A stretch of 64,000 nt of DNA from the NCBI GenBank assembly GCA_004799545.1, contig SSMU01000014.1, positions 1 through 64,000 of the forward strand, given 5' to 3'. Under the pieces are notes generated by a model, which saw only the letters and a program-made list of their open reading frames with translations, did not search any database and was not told where the DNA came from. Both the position numbers and the translations under genes were made by a program. This document shows positions 33,517 to 42,378 of the stretch, piece after piece; the first letter of the stretch is position 1, and each line of letters starts with the position of its first letter. The stretch comes from Phenylobacterium sp. Its GTDB lineage: Bacteria; Pseudomonadota; Alphaproteobacteria; Caulobacterales; Caulobacteraceae.

Positions 33517-34491
33517 TCAGCCGCGGGGCGCGGCGCCGGCCTGGGCCTGCTGCGGCTGCGGCCGCATGAACTTCACCAGCACCCGCTGGCCGATCAGGAA
33601 GGGCGCGCTGTCGGCCGAGACCACCACCTCGACCACCCGTTCGTCGGTGCGTTCGGCGGGATCGTCGGAGGCCAGCTTGCGGGCCCCGAACACCGGCGCC
33701 TCGCGCAGCACCGTGCCGGGATAACTCTTCGACGGATCGGCTTCCGGCGACATCTGCACGGCCTGGCCGATGACCACGTAGGGCAGGGCGCCCTCGGTTA
33801 TCTCGGCGCGCACCAGCCGCTGGGCCTTGGGCTCCAGGTCGAACATGTTGGAGACGTTCAGCGTCGAGGCGCCGGCGCCTGGGTTGGCGTAGCGGCGCAC
33901 GATGCGGCCATCGACCGGCGCGCGGATGATGGTGAGCTCCTGGTTGTAGCGGGCCTCGCTCAGCTTGGCCTCGGCGGTGGCGATCGCCGCGGTCTGGGCG
34001 TTGATGCCGGCCTGGGCCTGGCGCACGGCGTCGCGGGCGTTGTCCATCGCCTGGGTGGCGACGAACGACTTGGCGAGCAGCGGCTCGAGGCGGTGCTGCT
34101 CCCGCTCGGCGGTGGCGAGGCTGACCTTCAGCAGCTCCACCTGGGCGCGGGCCTGGCTCAGCTCGGCCATGGCCTCCTGGGCGGCGAGCTTGGGCTGTTC
34201 GTCCTCCAGGCGGGCCAGCACCTGGCCCTTGGTCACTGCCTGACCCTCCTGGACCAGCACGTCCTGGACGACGCCCGCGGTGCGGGCCGCGACCTGGATG
34301 ATGCCGCCTTCGACGTCGGCCTTGCCGTTGCCCACCGCCACGAAGGGGCTGGGCGGCGCCGCGGCCGCCACCTTGGCGGCCTCCACCTTCTTGGCCTTGG
34401 CCTGGTTCGACATGACCATGAAGCCGCCGCCGCCGAGCACCAGCACGGCGAGCAGGATCCACAGGAAGCGGTTGCGGAGGAGCGCGGGCAT
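33517..34491 (-). CDS. HlyD/DevB-type periplasmic adaptor of an ABC exporter
   Basis: A 324-residue membrane-fusion protein: one N-terminal anchor (FLWILLAVLVLGGGGFMVMS), a split biotinyl-lipoyl domain (VAARTAGVVQDVLVQEGQAVTKGQVLARLED and IIRAPVDGRIVRRYANPGAGAS) around a coiled-coil hairpin (about 100-190), and a beta-barrel domain. It bridges the inner-membrane transporter to an outer-membrane channel. It is the third gene of an operon with the permease and ATPase, six bases after the latter. No outer-membrane TolC-type gene is nearby. Confidence 0.88.
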   Translation of the reverse strand: MPALLRNRFLWILLAVLVLGGGGFMVMSNQAKAKKVEAAKVAAAAPPSPFVAVGNGKADVEGGIIQVAARTAGVVQDVLVQEGQAVTKGQVLARLEDEQPKLAAQEAMAELSQARAQVELLKVSLATAEREQHRLEPLLAKSFVATQAMDNARDAVRQAQAGINAQTAAIATAEAKLSEARYNQELTIIRAPVDGRIVRRYANPGAGASTLNVSNMFDLEPKAQRLVRAEITEGALPYVVIGQAVQMSPEADPSKSYPGTVLREAPVFGARKLASDDPAERTDERVVEVVVSADSAPFLIGQRVLVKFMRPQPQQAQAGAAPRG

Positions 34492-34497
34492 GTCTCT

Positions 34498-35238
34498 CTA
34501 GGCTCCGATAAGCTCGGGTTTGAGGGCGGCGTGGCTGGCCGCGGCGCCCATGCGCCGGTCGTCCAGGATGCGGCCGTCCTCTATGTGGATGACGCGGTCG
34601 GCGTAGGCTTCCAACCGCGGGTCGTGGGTGACGCAGACTACGGCGGCGCCGTGCTGCTTGGCGGCGCGCTGCAGGAGCTTGATCACCACCTGGCCGTTCT
34701 CGCCGTCCAGGGCGCTGGTGGGCTCGTCGGCGAACAGCAGCTGCGGGCTTTTGGCGAGCGCGCGGGCGATGGCCACACGCTGCTTCTCGCCGCCGGACAG
34801 CTCCGACGGCCGCTGGGTCATGCGGGTCTCGAGGCCGACCTCGATCAAGGCGTCGGCGGCGCGGCGGCGGGCTTCGCGCTTGGGCGCGCCCTGGTACTTC
34901 AGGACGATCTCCACCTGCTGCAGGGCGTTCAGCGCCGGGAACAGGTTGAAGCCTTGGAAGATGAAGCCGCAGTGGTCGAGGCGGAACTTGTCGATCTTGG
35001 CCGGCCGCAGGCTCCAGAGGTTCTCGCCCATGGCCTGGACGTCGCCGGAATCGGGCTTCAACAGGCCCGAGAGGGTGGCGATCAGGGTCGATTTGCCGGA
35101 ACCCGAGGGGCCCATGACCATGGTGACGTCGCCGTGCAGGGCGTCGAAGTCCACCGCCTTCAGCACCTCGATGTAGGTGCGGCCGGTCTTGAACCGCTTG
35201 GTCAGGCCGTGGGCCACGAGGGCGTGGTTAGAGGTCAT
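34498..35238 (-). CDS. ABC exporter ATP-binding protein (DevA/LolD/MacB-like)
   Basis: A 246-residue ATPase with Walker A GPSGSGKST, Q-loop GFIFQGFNLFPALNA, ABC signature LSGGEKQRVAIARALA, Walker B LLFADEPTSALD and the H-loop VCVTHD. It is most like the LolD/MacB/DevA group that powers FtsX-type permeases. ATG at 35238 overlaps the permease stop by four bases (ATGA). With the permease and the HlyD-type adaptor it forms a complete DevBCA-like tripartite exporter, minus the outer-membrane part. Confidence 0.92.
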   Translation of the reverse strand: MTSNHALVAHGLTKRFKTGRTYIEVLKAVDFDALHGDVTMVMGPSGSGKSTLIATLSGLLKPDSGDVQAMGENLWSLRPAKIDKFRLDHCGFIFQGFNLFPALNALQQVEIVLKYQGAPKREARRRAADALIEVGLETRMTQRPSELSGGEKQRVAIARALAKSPQLLFADEPTSALDGENGQVVIKLLQRAAKQHGAAVVCVTHDPRLEAYADRVIHIEDGRILDDRRMGAAASHAALKPELIGA

Positions 35239-36380
35239 CGCAGCAGGTCCGCCGGTTGGCTCTTCTTCAGGATGCCTAGCGAGAGCAGGCCGGAGAAGAT
35301 CGAGATCACGGTCAGGAGGATGGCCACGGAGATCACCCACCCCATCGGGAAGCCCATCGGCACGCCGCCCAGCTTGGCGAGCTCGTAGATGCCCCAGGTG
35401 AACAGCGCCGTGGCCACCAGGCCCACCATGCCGACCCAGAAGGACAGCTCGATCACGATCCAGCGTAGCGAGCCCATGGAGACGCCCAGCGCCCGGAGGC
35501 TCGCGAACTCCTTGATGCTGGCGAGCACCGCGCCGCGCAGCGTCTGAGAGGTGATCCCGACGCCGATCAGGAAACCCAGGAACACCGAGAAGCCGAGGAA
35601 CACCCCGATGATCTGCTCCTGCATGATCGCGCCCTCGTTGGCGCGGGAGAGCTCGGTCCGGGTCCAGGCCCGGTAGTCGCCCTTGGCGATGGCGTTGAGC
35701 TGGTCGCGGACCATCTCGGCCTTGGCGGGGTCCTTGATGCGCACCAGCAGCGGGCCGGTGCGCGGGCTGTTGCCGCCCAGGCCCAGCATCCGCAGGGTGT
35801 CGTTGGACATCACCACGGTCGCCTGGTTGATGTTCGGATAGCCGGTCAGCACCGAGCGCACCCGGACCGAATGTCCAGCCAGGGTGGCGGTGTCGCCGAG
35901 CTTCACGCCGAGCCGGGCCAGGCTGGTCTCGTCGACCGCCACCGCATAGGGCTCCAGCAGGGCCACGCGGGTGGCCTCGGTATAGTCCACCGGCAGGCTG
36001 ACCGAGCCGGGGCGCGGATCGACGGTCCAGATCTGCACGAACTCGGTCTTGCGCCGCTCGCCGGCCTTGGGCGTGTTGATCCACATGCCGCCGTTGCCGG
36101 ACAGCGGCTGCACCTCGACGACCTCGGGGTTCATATAGATCAGCGGCCCGATGCGCTTGGGCACCCCGGTGCCGGGGCCGGAGTCGACCATGGCGGTGAC
36201 CTTCGGGCCCATGATCATGATGTCGGCGCGGGAGCGGTCGATGGTGGCGGTGATGCCCTGGACGATGCCGGTGAACATCCCGACCTCGGCCAGGATCAAC
36301 AGGCCGGAAAACGCCAGCGCGACGACGGCCGCGGTGTAGCGGCGCCATTCGTAGAGCAGAGTGGCCAGGGCCAATGACAT
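35235..36380 (-). CDS. FtsX-type ABC exporter permease (DevC-like)
   Basis: A 381-residue permease with one N-terminal membrane segment (TAAVVALAFSGLLILAEVGMFTGI), a large periplasmic domain (about 50-255) and three further segments toward the C-terminus (GVFLGFSVFLGFLIGVGI; WVGMVGLVATALFTWGIYEL; MGWVISVAILLTVISIFSGL), the FtsX/MacB topology. ATG at 36380 (MSLALATLLYEWRR) is the typical DevC start; an ATG at 36401 would add seven residues. It is the first gene of the operon. A repeated CAGTTAA lies upstream. Confidence 0.85.
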   Translation of the reverse strand: MSLALATLLYEWRRYTAAVVALAFSGLLILAEVGMFTGIVQGITATIDRSRADIMIMGPKVTAMVDSGPGTGVPKRIGPLIYMNPEVVEVQPLSGNGGMWINTPKAGERRKTEFVQIWTVDPRPGSVSLPVDYTEATRVALLEPYAVAVDETSLARLGVKLGDTATLAGHSVRVRSVLTGYPNINQATVVMSNDTLRMLGLGGNSPRTGPLLVRIKDPAKAEMVRDQLNAIAKGDYRAWTRTELSRANEGAIMQEQIIGVFLGFSVFLGFLIGVGITSQTLRGAVLASIKEFASLRALGVSMGSLRWIVIELSFWVGMVGLVATALFTWGIYELAKLGGVPMGFPMGWVISVAILLTVISIFSGLLSLGILKKSQPADLLR

Positions 36381-36425
36381 CGCGGTTCGACGTCCCCACA
36401 ACTTTCGAGCGATGGTGTCGCTGCG

Positions 36426-36447
36426 CAGTTAATCGGTAGCCAGTTAA
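36426..36447. repeat. Direct repeat CAGTTAA, 15-bp period
   Basis: CAGTTAA occurs at 36426-36432 and 36441-36447, 46-67 bp upstream of the exporter permease start on the minus strand, in the 293-bp space between that gene and the divergent nucleoside transporter. Direct repeats at this spacing can be operator half-sites. No regulator gene is next to it. The rest of this space shows nothing else I can name. Confidence 0.3.
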
Positions 36448-36673
36448 ATCCACGTAACGCGCGAATCTGACGCTGTTACGCCACAGGCGACCGCTCCCCC
36501 TCAAGGAGGCGCGGGACCTGTGGCACGGATGCGGCGGAGGCGATTAAACCTTTGTAATCCGCTCGCCGAGAGCCGAACCCGGCGCGGTTCGGCCGCTCGC
36601 TTGCGTGGATCGCGCTTCTCCGCCTCTATCGGCTGGGGGCCGCGAGTCGGCGGCGTTTGGGGGGCGGATAGGC

Positions 36674-37957
36674 ATGTTCGGTCCGGAGAACGCCCAGAGT
36701 TTTCTGGGCATGGCCGTGGTGATCGGCATCTGCTGGGCGCTGTCGGAGAACCGACGGCGGTTCCCCTGGAAGCTGGCGATCGGGGCGGTGGTGCTGCAGG
36801 CGATCCTGGTGGCCGCCCTGTTCGGCCTGCCGGCGCTCCGGGCGGGTCTCGGCGGCGCGGGCCAGGTGGTGGACGGTCTGGCGACCTCGACGCAGGCCGG
36901 GGTCGCCTTCGTGTTCGGCTTCCTGGCCGGCACGCCGGGCCAGCCCTATCCGCTGACCAATCCGGCCGGCCTGTTCGTCTTCGCCTTCCGCGTCCTGCCG
37001 GTGATCCTGGTGGTCTGCGCGCTGGCCGCCCTGCTCTGGCACTGGCGGATCCTGAAGTGGATCACCCAAGGCTTCGGCCTGATCTTCGAGAAGACCATGG
37101 GCCTGCGCGGCCCGCCGGCGCTGGCCACCGCCGCCACCATCTTCATGGGCCAGGTGGAGGGCCCGATCTTCATCCGCAGCTACCTGCCGACCCTGTCGCG
37201 CTCGGAGCTGTTCATGCTGATCACCGTCGGCATGTCCTGCGTCTCCGGCTCGACCATGGTGGCCTATGCGACGATCCTGAAGGGCGTGCTGCCCAACGCC
37301 GCGGCCCACGTGCTCACCGCCTCGATCATCTCCGCCCCGGCCGGCGTGCTGCTGGCCCGCATCCTGGTGCCGCGCGAGCCCGAAACCGAACAGCCGCAGG
37401 CCCTCGAGCCGGAGGGCGACAAGGTCTACGACTCCACCGTCGACGCCCTGATCCGTGGCACCTCCGACGGCCTGGCGATCGTCATGAACGTCGGCGCGAC
37501 CCTGATCGTCTTCGTGGCCCTGGTGGCCATGGTCAACGGCATCCTCGGCATGTTCCCGCCGATCGCAGGCGCCCCGCCGTCCGTGGAACGGGGCCTCGGC
37601 GTGCTGTTCGCCCCGCTGGCCTGGACCATGGGCATCCCCTGGCACGACGCGCCGACCGCCGGCTCGCTGCTGGGCGTCAAGCTGGTGCTCACCGAGTTCA
37701 CCGCCTTCATCCGCATGGGGGCGATCCCGGCGGGCGACATGGCCGAGCGCAGCCGGGTGATCATGACCTATGCCCTGTGCGGCTTCGCCAACGTGGCCTC
37801 AGTGGGGATCAACCTCGCCGGCTATTCCGTGCTGGTGCCCGAGCGGCGGGGCGAGATCGTCGGCATGGTCTGGAAGGCGATGATGGCGGGATTCCTGGCC
37901 ACCTGCCTGACCGCTTCGGTGGTTGGCGCGATGCCCAATGGCCTGTTCGGCGGCTGA
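36674..37957 (+). CDS. Concentrative nucleoside transporter (CNT/NupC family)
   Basis: A 427-residue polytopic protein that imports nucleosides with a cation. Family marks: VVDGLATSTQAGVAFVFGFLAG near the N-terminus, FGLIFEKTMGLRGPPALATAATIFMGQVEGPIFIRSYL (the GQxExP-type motif), LFMLITVGMSCVSGSTMVAYA, and the C-terminal GVKLVLTEFTAFIRMG and ALCGFANVASVGINLAGYS (the GFANxxSxG motif). ATG at 36674 gives the standard start; the frame is open upstream. It is transcribed away from the ABC exporter. Confidence 0.93.
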   Translation: MFGPENAQSFLGMAVVIGICWALSENRRRFPWKLAIGAVVLQAILVAALFGLPALRAGLGGAGQVVDGLATSTQAGVAFVFGFLAGTPGQPYPLTNPAGLFVFAFRVLPVILVVCALAALLWHWRILKWITQGFGLIFEKTMGLRGPPALATAATIFMGQVEGPIFIRSYLPTLSRSELFMLITVGMSCVSGSTMVAYATILKGVLPNAAAHVLTASIISAPAGVLLARILVPREPETEQPQALEPEGDKVYDSTVDALIRGTSDGLAIVMNVGATLIVFVALVAMVNGILGMFPPIAGAPPSVERGLGVLFAPLAWTMGIPWHDAPTAGSLLGVKLVLTEFTAFIRMGAIPAGDMAERSRVIMTYALCGFANVASVGINLAGYSVLVPERRGEIVGMVWKAMMAGFLATCLTASVVGAMPNGLFGG

Positions 37958-38023
37958 CCTCGGGTGAGGCTTGACCGGCGCGGCGTCTGAGCCCTTGCTT
38001 CGGGCCTCTCACGGAGGCCGCCG

Positions 38024-38659
38024 ATGAAGCTCTACGACACGCCGCTCGCGCCCAATCCGCGCCGGGTCCGCTGGTTCATGGCCGAGAAGGGCATCGACGA
38101 CCTGGAGGTCGTGCGGCTGAACCTGATCCAGGGCGAGCACAAGACGCCGGAATACCTGGCCAAGGCCGGCCTCGCCAACGTGCCGGCGCTGGAACTGGAC
38201 GACGGGACCACGATCACCGAATCCATCGCCATCTGCCGCTACCTGGAGAGCCGCTATCCGGAGCCGAACCTGTTCGGTCGCACGCCGGAGGAGACTGCGG
38301 TGATCGAGATGTGGACCCGCCGCGCCGAGATGCTGGTCGCCACCCCGCTGATGCTGGGCGTCCGCCACACCCACCCGGCGCTGGCCGCCCTGGAGACCCA
38401 GAACCCCGCCATCGCCGAGTACAACAAGGCGGCGGGCCTGCGGGCGCTGAAGGTGCTGGACCGCCGGCTGGCCGAAAGCGAATGGCTGGGCGGCGAGCGG
38501 CTGACCGTCGCCGACATCGTGGGCTTCATCGGGCTCGACTTCGGCCGGCTGATCAAGCTCAGCCCGCCGCCGGAGCTGACCAACGTCGGCCGCTGGGTCG
38601 AGGCCATGAAGAGCCGCCCCGCCGCCAAAGCGGGCATGCCGGAGGCGCAGCCGGCCTAG
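38024..38659 (+). CDS. Glutathione S-transferase family protein
   Basis: A 211-residue GST: N-terminal thioredoxin-like domain (MKLYDTPLAPNPRRVRWFMAEKGI ... NVPALELDDGTTITESIAICRYLE) and an all-helical C-terminal domain. The cis-proline motif VPAL and the ES pair that bind glutathione are present. Likely conjugation or reduction of electrophiles; the substrate is unknown. The stop shares a CTAG palindrome with the stop of the opposite gene. Confidence 0.9.
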   Translation: MKLYDTPLAPNPRRVRWFMAEKGIDDLEVVRLNLIQGEHKTPEYLAKAGLANVPALELDDGTTITESIAICRYLESRYPEPNLFGRTPEETAVIEMWTRRAEMLVATPLMLGVRHTHPALAALETQNPAIAEYNKAAGLRALKVLDRRLAESEWLGGERLTVADIVGFIGLDFGRLIKLSPPPELTNVGRWVEAMKSRPAAKAGMPEAQPA

Positions 38660-39654
38660 GCGTCCGGCGCGAGGAGCTCCAGGGAGCGGATGCGGTCGGC
38701 GAGGGTCGGTCCCGTCGCCATGACGAACAGCTCGTCGGCGCCCGAGGCGCGGGTCTTCTCGGCGAGCGCGCCAAGCACGGTCATCTGGCTCCCGGCGATG
38801 GTGCGGGCCTCGACCATCTGCAGGACCGGCGAGGCGCTGCGGTCGGCGAGATAGGCCTGCGCCTCGGCGACGTCGGGGAACCGCTGGCGGCGGCCCTCCA
38901 GCATGGCGACGTTGCCGGCCCGCCGCGGCGCGTCGAGCCGCCAGGCGGCCTCGTCGCTCTCAGCGGCGAAGGCGATCAGGGCCAGCGCCGCCCAGGGTTC
39001 GGTGCGGAAGGCCGAGGGCTGGAAGGCCCGGCGGTAGGCGGCCACCGCCGCGTCCCCGTCGGTCCGGGCGATGAACTCGGCGAACACCATGCCGATGCCG
39101 GCCTGGGCGGCGAAGGCCGCGCTCTCGGCCGAGGAGCAGAGCATGAACAGGTCCGGGTGCGAGGGGCCGGCTGGGCTGGCGTGGATGCCGTGCAGCGGAT
39201 GGTCTTCGCCGATTTCTTCCTTGCCGGACGCGTCCAGCAGCCAGGCCTGCAGCAGCGACAGGTATTTCGGGAAGGCCTCCGAGCCCACCGAGCGCAGGGC
39301 GCCGCCGGTGCGGGCGTCCGCCCCCAGGGCGCGGCCCAGGCCCAGGTCGATGCGGCCGGGGGCCAGCGCCTCCAGCTCCATGAAGGTCTCGGCGACCTTC
39401 AGCGGCGAATAGTTGACCAGCATGACCCCGCCGGAGCCCAGCCGGATGCGGCTGGTGATCTGGCTGATAGCCGCGATCAGGATCTCCGGGTTGGGTGAGC
39501 CCAGGGCCTTGATGTTGTGGTGTTCGGCGACCCAGAAGCGGTGGTAGCCCAGCCGCTCGGCGGCGCGGGCCACTTCCAGGGTTTCGCGAACCGCCTGGGC
39601 CGGGGTGGCCTCAGCGGTGACGGGGGAGAGGTCGAGGACGGAGAGCAGGGGCAT
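38656..39654 (-). CDS. LLM-class flavin-dependent oxidoreductase (luciferase-like)
   Basis: A 332-residue TIM-barrel flavin enzyme of the bacterial luciferase-like family. The typical run RLGYHRFWVAEHHNIKALGSPNPEILIAAISQITSRIRLGSGGVMLVNYSPLKVAETFMELEALAPGRIDLGLGRALG is present, matching the MsnO8-type subgroup that starts LSVLDLSPV. It uses FMNH2 or F420-like flavins; substrate unknown. It is convergent with the GST, stops overlapping by four bases. Confidence 0.9.
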   Translation of the reverse strand: MPLLSVLDLSPVTAEATPAQAVRETLEVARAAERLGYHRFWVAEHHNIKALGSPNPEILIAAISQITSRIRLGSGGVMLVNYSPLKVAETFMELEALAPGRIDLGLGRALGADARTGGALRSVGSEAFPKYLSLLQAWLLDASGKEEIGEDHPLHGIHASPAGPSHPDLFMLCSSAESAAFAAQAGIGMVFAEFIARTDGDAAVAAYRRAFQPSAFRTEPWAALALIAFAAESDEAAWRLDAPRRAGNVAMLEGRRQRFPDVAEAQAYLADRSASPVLQMVEARTIAGSQMTVLGALAEKTRASGADELFVMATGPTLADRIRSLELLAPDA

Positions 39655-39684
39655 CGCCCTCCGATATGGGGATCGTCCCCCGCG

Positions 39685-40038
39685 TCAGTCCATATATTCC
39701 CAGGTGGTCGCGCCGTCGAAGGGGCGGATGCGGATGGCGTCCCAGTCGAGGCCATCGATATTGCGGGCGTTGATCGCCATGCGGTCCTTCGACCCGTCGA
39801 GGCTCTGCCAGTGGGTGGTGACGCCGCAGGACTTGCAGCGGTGGAAGGCCAGCATCCGGTCGCCCCAGACGTAGGGCTGGGTCGAGCCCGCCTTGGAGAG
39901 CGTCACGTCGGTCGGCGAATAGTAGGCCCAGCGGGCGGCCAATCGGCGACAGATCGAGCAATTGCACTCGGTGACTTCGGTGGGCGGCGACGGGACGCTC
40001 AGGCGCACGGCGCCACAGTGGCAGCTGGCTTCGACCAT
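39685..40038 (-). CDS. GFA (CENP-V)-domain zinc protein
   Basis: A 117-residue protein of the glutathione-dependent formaldehyde-activating enzyme fold. The zinc ligands are clear: CHCG at 6-9, CNCSIC at 25-30 and CKSCG in the middle. Most members have no proven activity despite the family name. It stands 30 bp upstream of the flavin oxidoreductase on the same strand, so the two may be co-transcribed. Confidence 0.9.
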   Translation of the reverse strand: MVEASCHCGAVRLSVPSPPTEVTECNCSICRRLAARWAYYSPTDVTLSKAGSTQPYVWGDRMLAFHRCKSCGVTTHWQSLDGSKDRMAINARNIDGLDWDAIRIRPFDGATTWEYMD

Positions 40039-40109
40039 GGCGCTCCTCCCGCGAGCTTTCTTCTAGCAGGACCCGAGGTTGCGGCCGCTGTCCAGTGCGG
40101 GGCGTGCGC

Positions 40110-40574
40110 CTAGCGGCGAGGCCCCATCTTCTTCAGCACCGCCGAGAAGCTCATCACCGGCTCGCCGCCGCTCTCGATCAGGCCGCGCAGGAAGACCATG
40201 GAGCGGCCGGCCTTCACCACCTCGCCGGTGCATTCGACGAGATCGCCCTCGTGGGCCGTTCCGACGAACTCGCCGTTGAAGGTGGCGGTCACCGCGCGGT
40301 CGCCCTCGATCGCCTCGCGGCCGATCACGAACAGGGCGAAGTCGGCGAAGGTCATCACGCAGCCGCCGTGCAGGAAGCCGCCGCCGTTCAGGTGCTTGCG
40401 CTCCGCCCGGAAGGCGCAGCGCGGTCGGCCGTCTGGATCACTCTTGAAGTAGAACGGGCCGGAGAGGTCTTCGTAGGGGTCGCCGCCGGGATACCAGGAC
40501 CAGCCGGCCCAGGGCCCCTCGGTCACCTCGATCAGCCGCGAGGTGTAGTTGTTGTCTTCGACGCCGCCGTCCAT
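40110..40574 (-). CDS. PaaI-type hotdog thioesterase family protein
   Basis: A 154-residue hotdog-fold protein with the motif LNGGGFLHGGCVMTFADFALFVIG (HGG plus the acidic residue of the central helix, as in acyl-CoA thioesterases) and VTATFNGEFVGTAHEGDLVECTGEVV strands. It diverges from the thiolase gene (61 bp between starts) and lies in a block of fatty-acid or aromatic CoA-ester genes, where it could release CoA from dead-end intermediates. Substrate not predictable. Confidence 0.87.
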   Translation of the reverse strand: MDGGVEDNNYTSRLIEVTEGPWAGWSWYPGGDPYEDLSGPFYFKSDPDGRPRCAFRAERKHLNGGGFLHGGCVMTFADFALFVIGREAIEGDRAVTATFNGEFVGTAHEGDLVECTGEVVKAGRSMVFLRGLIESGGEPVMSFSAVLKKMGPRR

Positions 40575-40635
40575 TGCCCCTCACACATTCAAACACTAGT
40601 TTGCCGGCCGCTCCCCAAGCCGTTTCGAGGCCCCC

Positions 40636-41832
40636 ATGCGACGCGCCGCCATCGTCTCCCCCATCCGCACCGCCGTTGGCAAGTATCTGGGCGCGCTGTC
40701 CGACCTGACGGCCGGCGAGCTGGGCGCGGTGATCCTCAAGGCCCTGGTCGACCGCACCGGGGTCGACCCGGAGCGGATCGACGACGTGATCTTCGCCCAG
40801 GGCTACGGCTCGGGCGAGGCGCCCTGCATCGCCCGCTGGTCGGCCCTGGCCGCGGGCCTGCCGATCGAGGTGCCCGGCTACCAGCTGGACCGCCGCTGCG
40901 GCTCGGGCCTGCAGGCGGTGGTCGACGCGGCGATGATGGTCCAGACCGGGGTGGCCGACGTGGTGATCGCCGGCGGCGTCGAGAGCATGAGCAACGTCGA
41001 GTACTACACCACCGACATGCGCAAGGGCGCGCGGATGGGCTCGGTCACCCTGCATGACCGCCTGGCCCGCGGCCGGGTGATGAGCCAGCCGATCGACCGC
41101 TTCGGGGTGATCTCCGGCATGATCGAGACCGCCGACAACCTGGCCCGCGACTACCAGATCAGCCGCGAGGCCAGCGACGAATACGCCGCCCGCAGCCACC
41201 AGCGCGCCGCCAAGGCCTGGGCCGAGGGCAAGTTCGACGACGAGGTTGTGGCCGTCGCCGTGCCGCAGAAGAAGGGCGATCCGGTGGTCTTCGCCCAGGA
41301 CGAGGGCGTCCGGGCCGATGCGACGGCCGAGAGCCTTTCAAAGCTCAGGCCGATCGAGAAGGACGGGGTGGTCACCGCCGGCAACGCCAGCCAGCAGAAC
41401 GACGCCGCCGCCGCCTGCCTGGTGGTCGCCGAGGACAAGCTGGAAGAGCTGGGCCTGGAGCCGATGGGCTGGTTCGTCAGTTGGGCGGCGGCCGGCTGCG
41501 ATCCGTCGCGGATGGGCATCGGCCCGGTGCCGGCCGTGAAGCGGCTGTTCGACCGCACCGGCCTTACCTGGGACGACATCGACCTCGTGGAGCTGAACGA
41601 GGCCTTCGCGCCGCAGGTGCTGGCGGTCCTCAAGGGCTGGGGCTGGGACGATCCGGACCGGCTGAACGTCAACGGCTCAGGCATCAGCCTCGGCCACCCG
41701 ATCGGGGCCACGGGCGGGCGAATCCTCGCCAACCTGCTGCGCGAGCTGAAGCGGCGCGACGGCAAGTACGGCCTGGAGACCATGTGCATCGGCGGCGGCC
41801 AGGGCATCGCCGCCGTCTTCGAGCGCGCTTGA
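40636..41832 (+). CDS. Acetyl-CoA C-acyltransferase (thiolase)
   Basis: A 398-residue thiolase. Catalytic cysteine 88 in YQLDRRCGSGLQAV, the GGVESMSNVEYYT motif, the histidine in NVNGSGISLGHPIGATGGRI and the C-terminal cysteine in MCIGGGQG are all present. The enzyme cleaves 3-ketoacyl-CoA or condenses acyl-CoA units. With the acyl-CoA dehydrogenase 550 bp downstream it suggests a beta-oxidation-type pathway; direction and chain length cannot be told. The stop overlaps the next start (TTGA). Confidence 0.95.
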   Translation: MRRAAIVSPIRTAVGKYLGALSDLTAGELGAVILKALVDRTGVDPERIDDVIFAQGYGSGEAPCIARWSALAAGLPIEVPGYQLDRRCGSGLQAVVDAAMMVQTGVADVVIAGGVESMSNVEYYTTDMRKGARMGSVTLHDRLARGRVMSQPIDRFGVISGMIETADNLARDYQISREASDEYAARSHQRAAKAWAEGKFDDEVVAVAVPQKKGDPVVFAQDEGVRADATAESLSKLRPIEKDGVVTAGNASQQNDAAAACLVVAEDKLEELGLEPMGWFVSWAAAGCDPSRMGIGPVPAVKRLFDRTGLTWDDIDLVELNEAFAPQVLAVLKGWGWDDPDRLNVNGSGISLGHPIGATGGRILANLLRELKRRDGKYGLETMCIGGGQGIAAVFERA

Positions 41833-42377
41833 GCTTGCGCCTCCGGATCGGGCTCGCCGCGGCCCTCTCGCTGGCCCTCACCGCCGGGGCGACCGCCGCG
41901 CCTGCGCCGGCGCCCAAAACCGCGCCGTTCGACCCCAAGACCCAGGTCGACGGGACGGTCCTGCAGGTGATCTTCGGCGAGCGCGCCCTGTTCCGCCTCG
42001 ACGACGGCGGCCTGCCGGTGCTGGACGCGGTGCAGAAGGGCACCCTGGCCATCGCCCATCCGCCGGGCGCGGCGCTGGAGAGCTTCACCGCGCCGGGGCC
42101 CGGCCTGCTGGCCGCCGCCCTCGACGGTTCGGCCGAGACCCACGCCACCGTGCTGAAGGTCTGGAACCACACCGGCCAGGCGCTGGAGTACAGCGCCCAC
42201 GCCCTGGTGCTGCAGGGCCAGGTCCTGCATCCGGTCGCCCTGACCCCGTGCCCGGTGCCGGCCGGCGGGGTGCGCGTCGAGAGCTGGCCCGCGCCGATCG
42301 TCGCCGTCGGGCTGACGCGCTTCAAGCCGGCGTCGAAGGCGGCGCTGGCCCGGCCGGCCTGCAAGAGGGGGAAATGA
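41829..42377 (+). CDS. Secreted protein of unknown function
   Basis: A 182-residue product with signal peptide (MSLRLRIGLAAALSLALTAGATAAPA) and a beta-rich mature part (KTQVDGTVLQVIFGERALFRLDDGGLPVLDAV; SAETHATVLKVWNHTGQALEYSAHAL). No family recognised. The TTG start at 41829 overlaps the thiolase stop (TTGA), indicating coupled translation; the frame is open upstream inside the thiolase but that part is antisense-like. The acyl-CoA dehydrogenase starts two bases after its stop, so the three genes form one unit. Confidence 0.7.
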   Translation: MSLRLRIGLAAALSLALTAGATAAPAPAPKTAPFDPKTQVDGTVLQVIFGERALFRLDDGGLPVLDAVQKGTLAIAHPPGAALESFTAPGPGLLAAALDGSAETHATVLKVWNHTGQALEYSAHALVLQGQVLHPVALTPCPVPAGGVRVESWPAPIVAVGLTRFKPASKAALARPACKRGK

Positions 42378-42378
42378 C

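Noticed and set aside
36517..36535. TGGCAC at 36519 as a sigma-54 promoter for the nucleoside transporter
   Set aside because: The required TGC element at the right spacing (GGATG then CGGCG) is not present.
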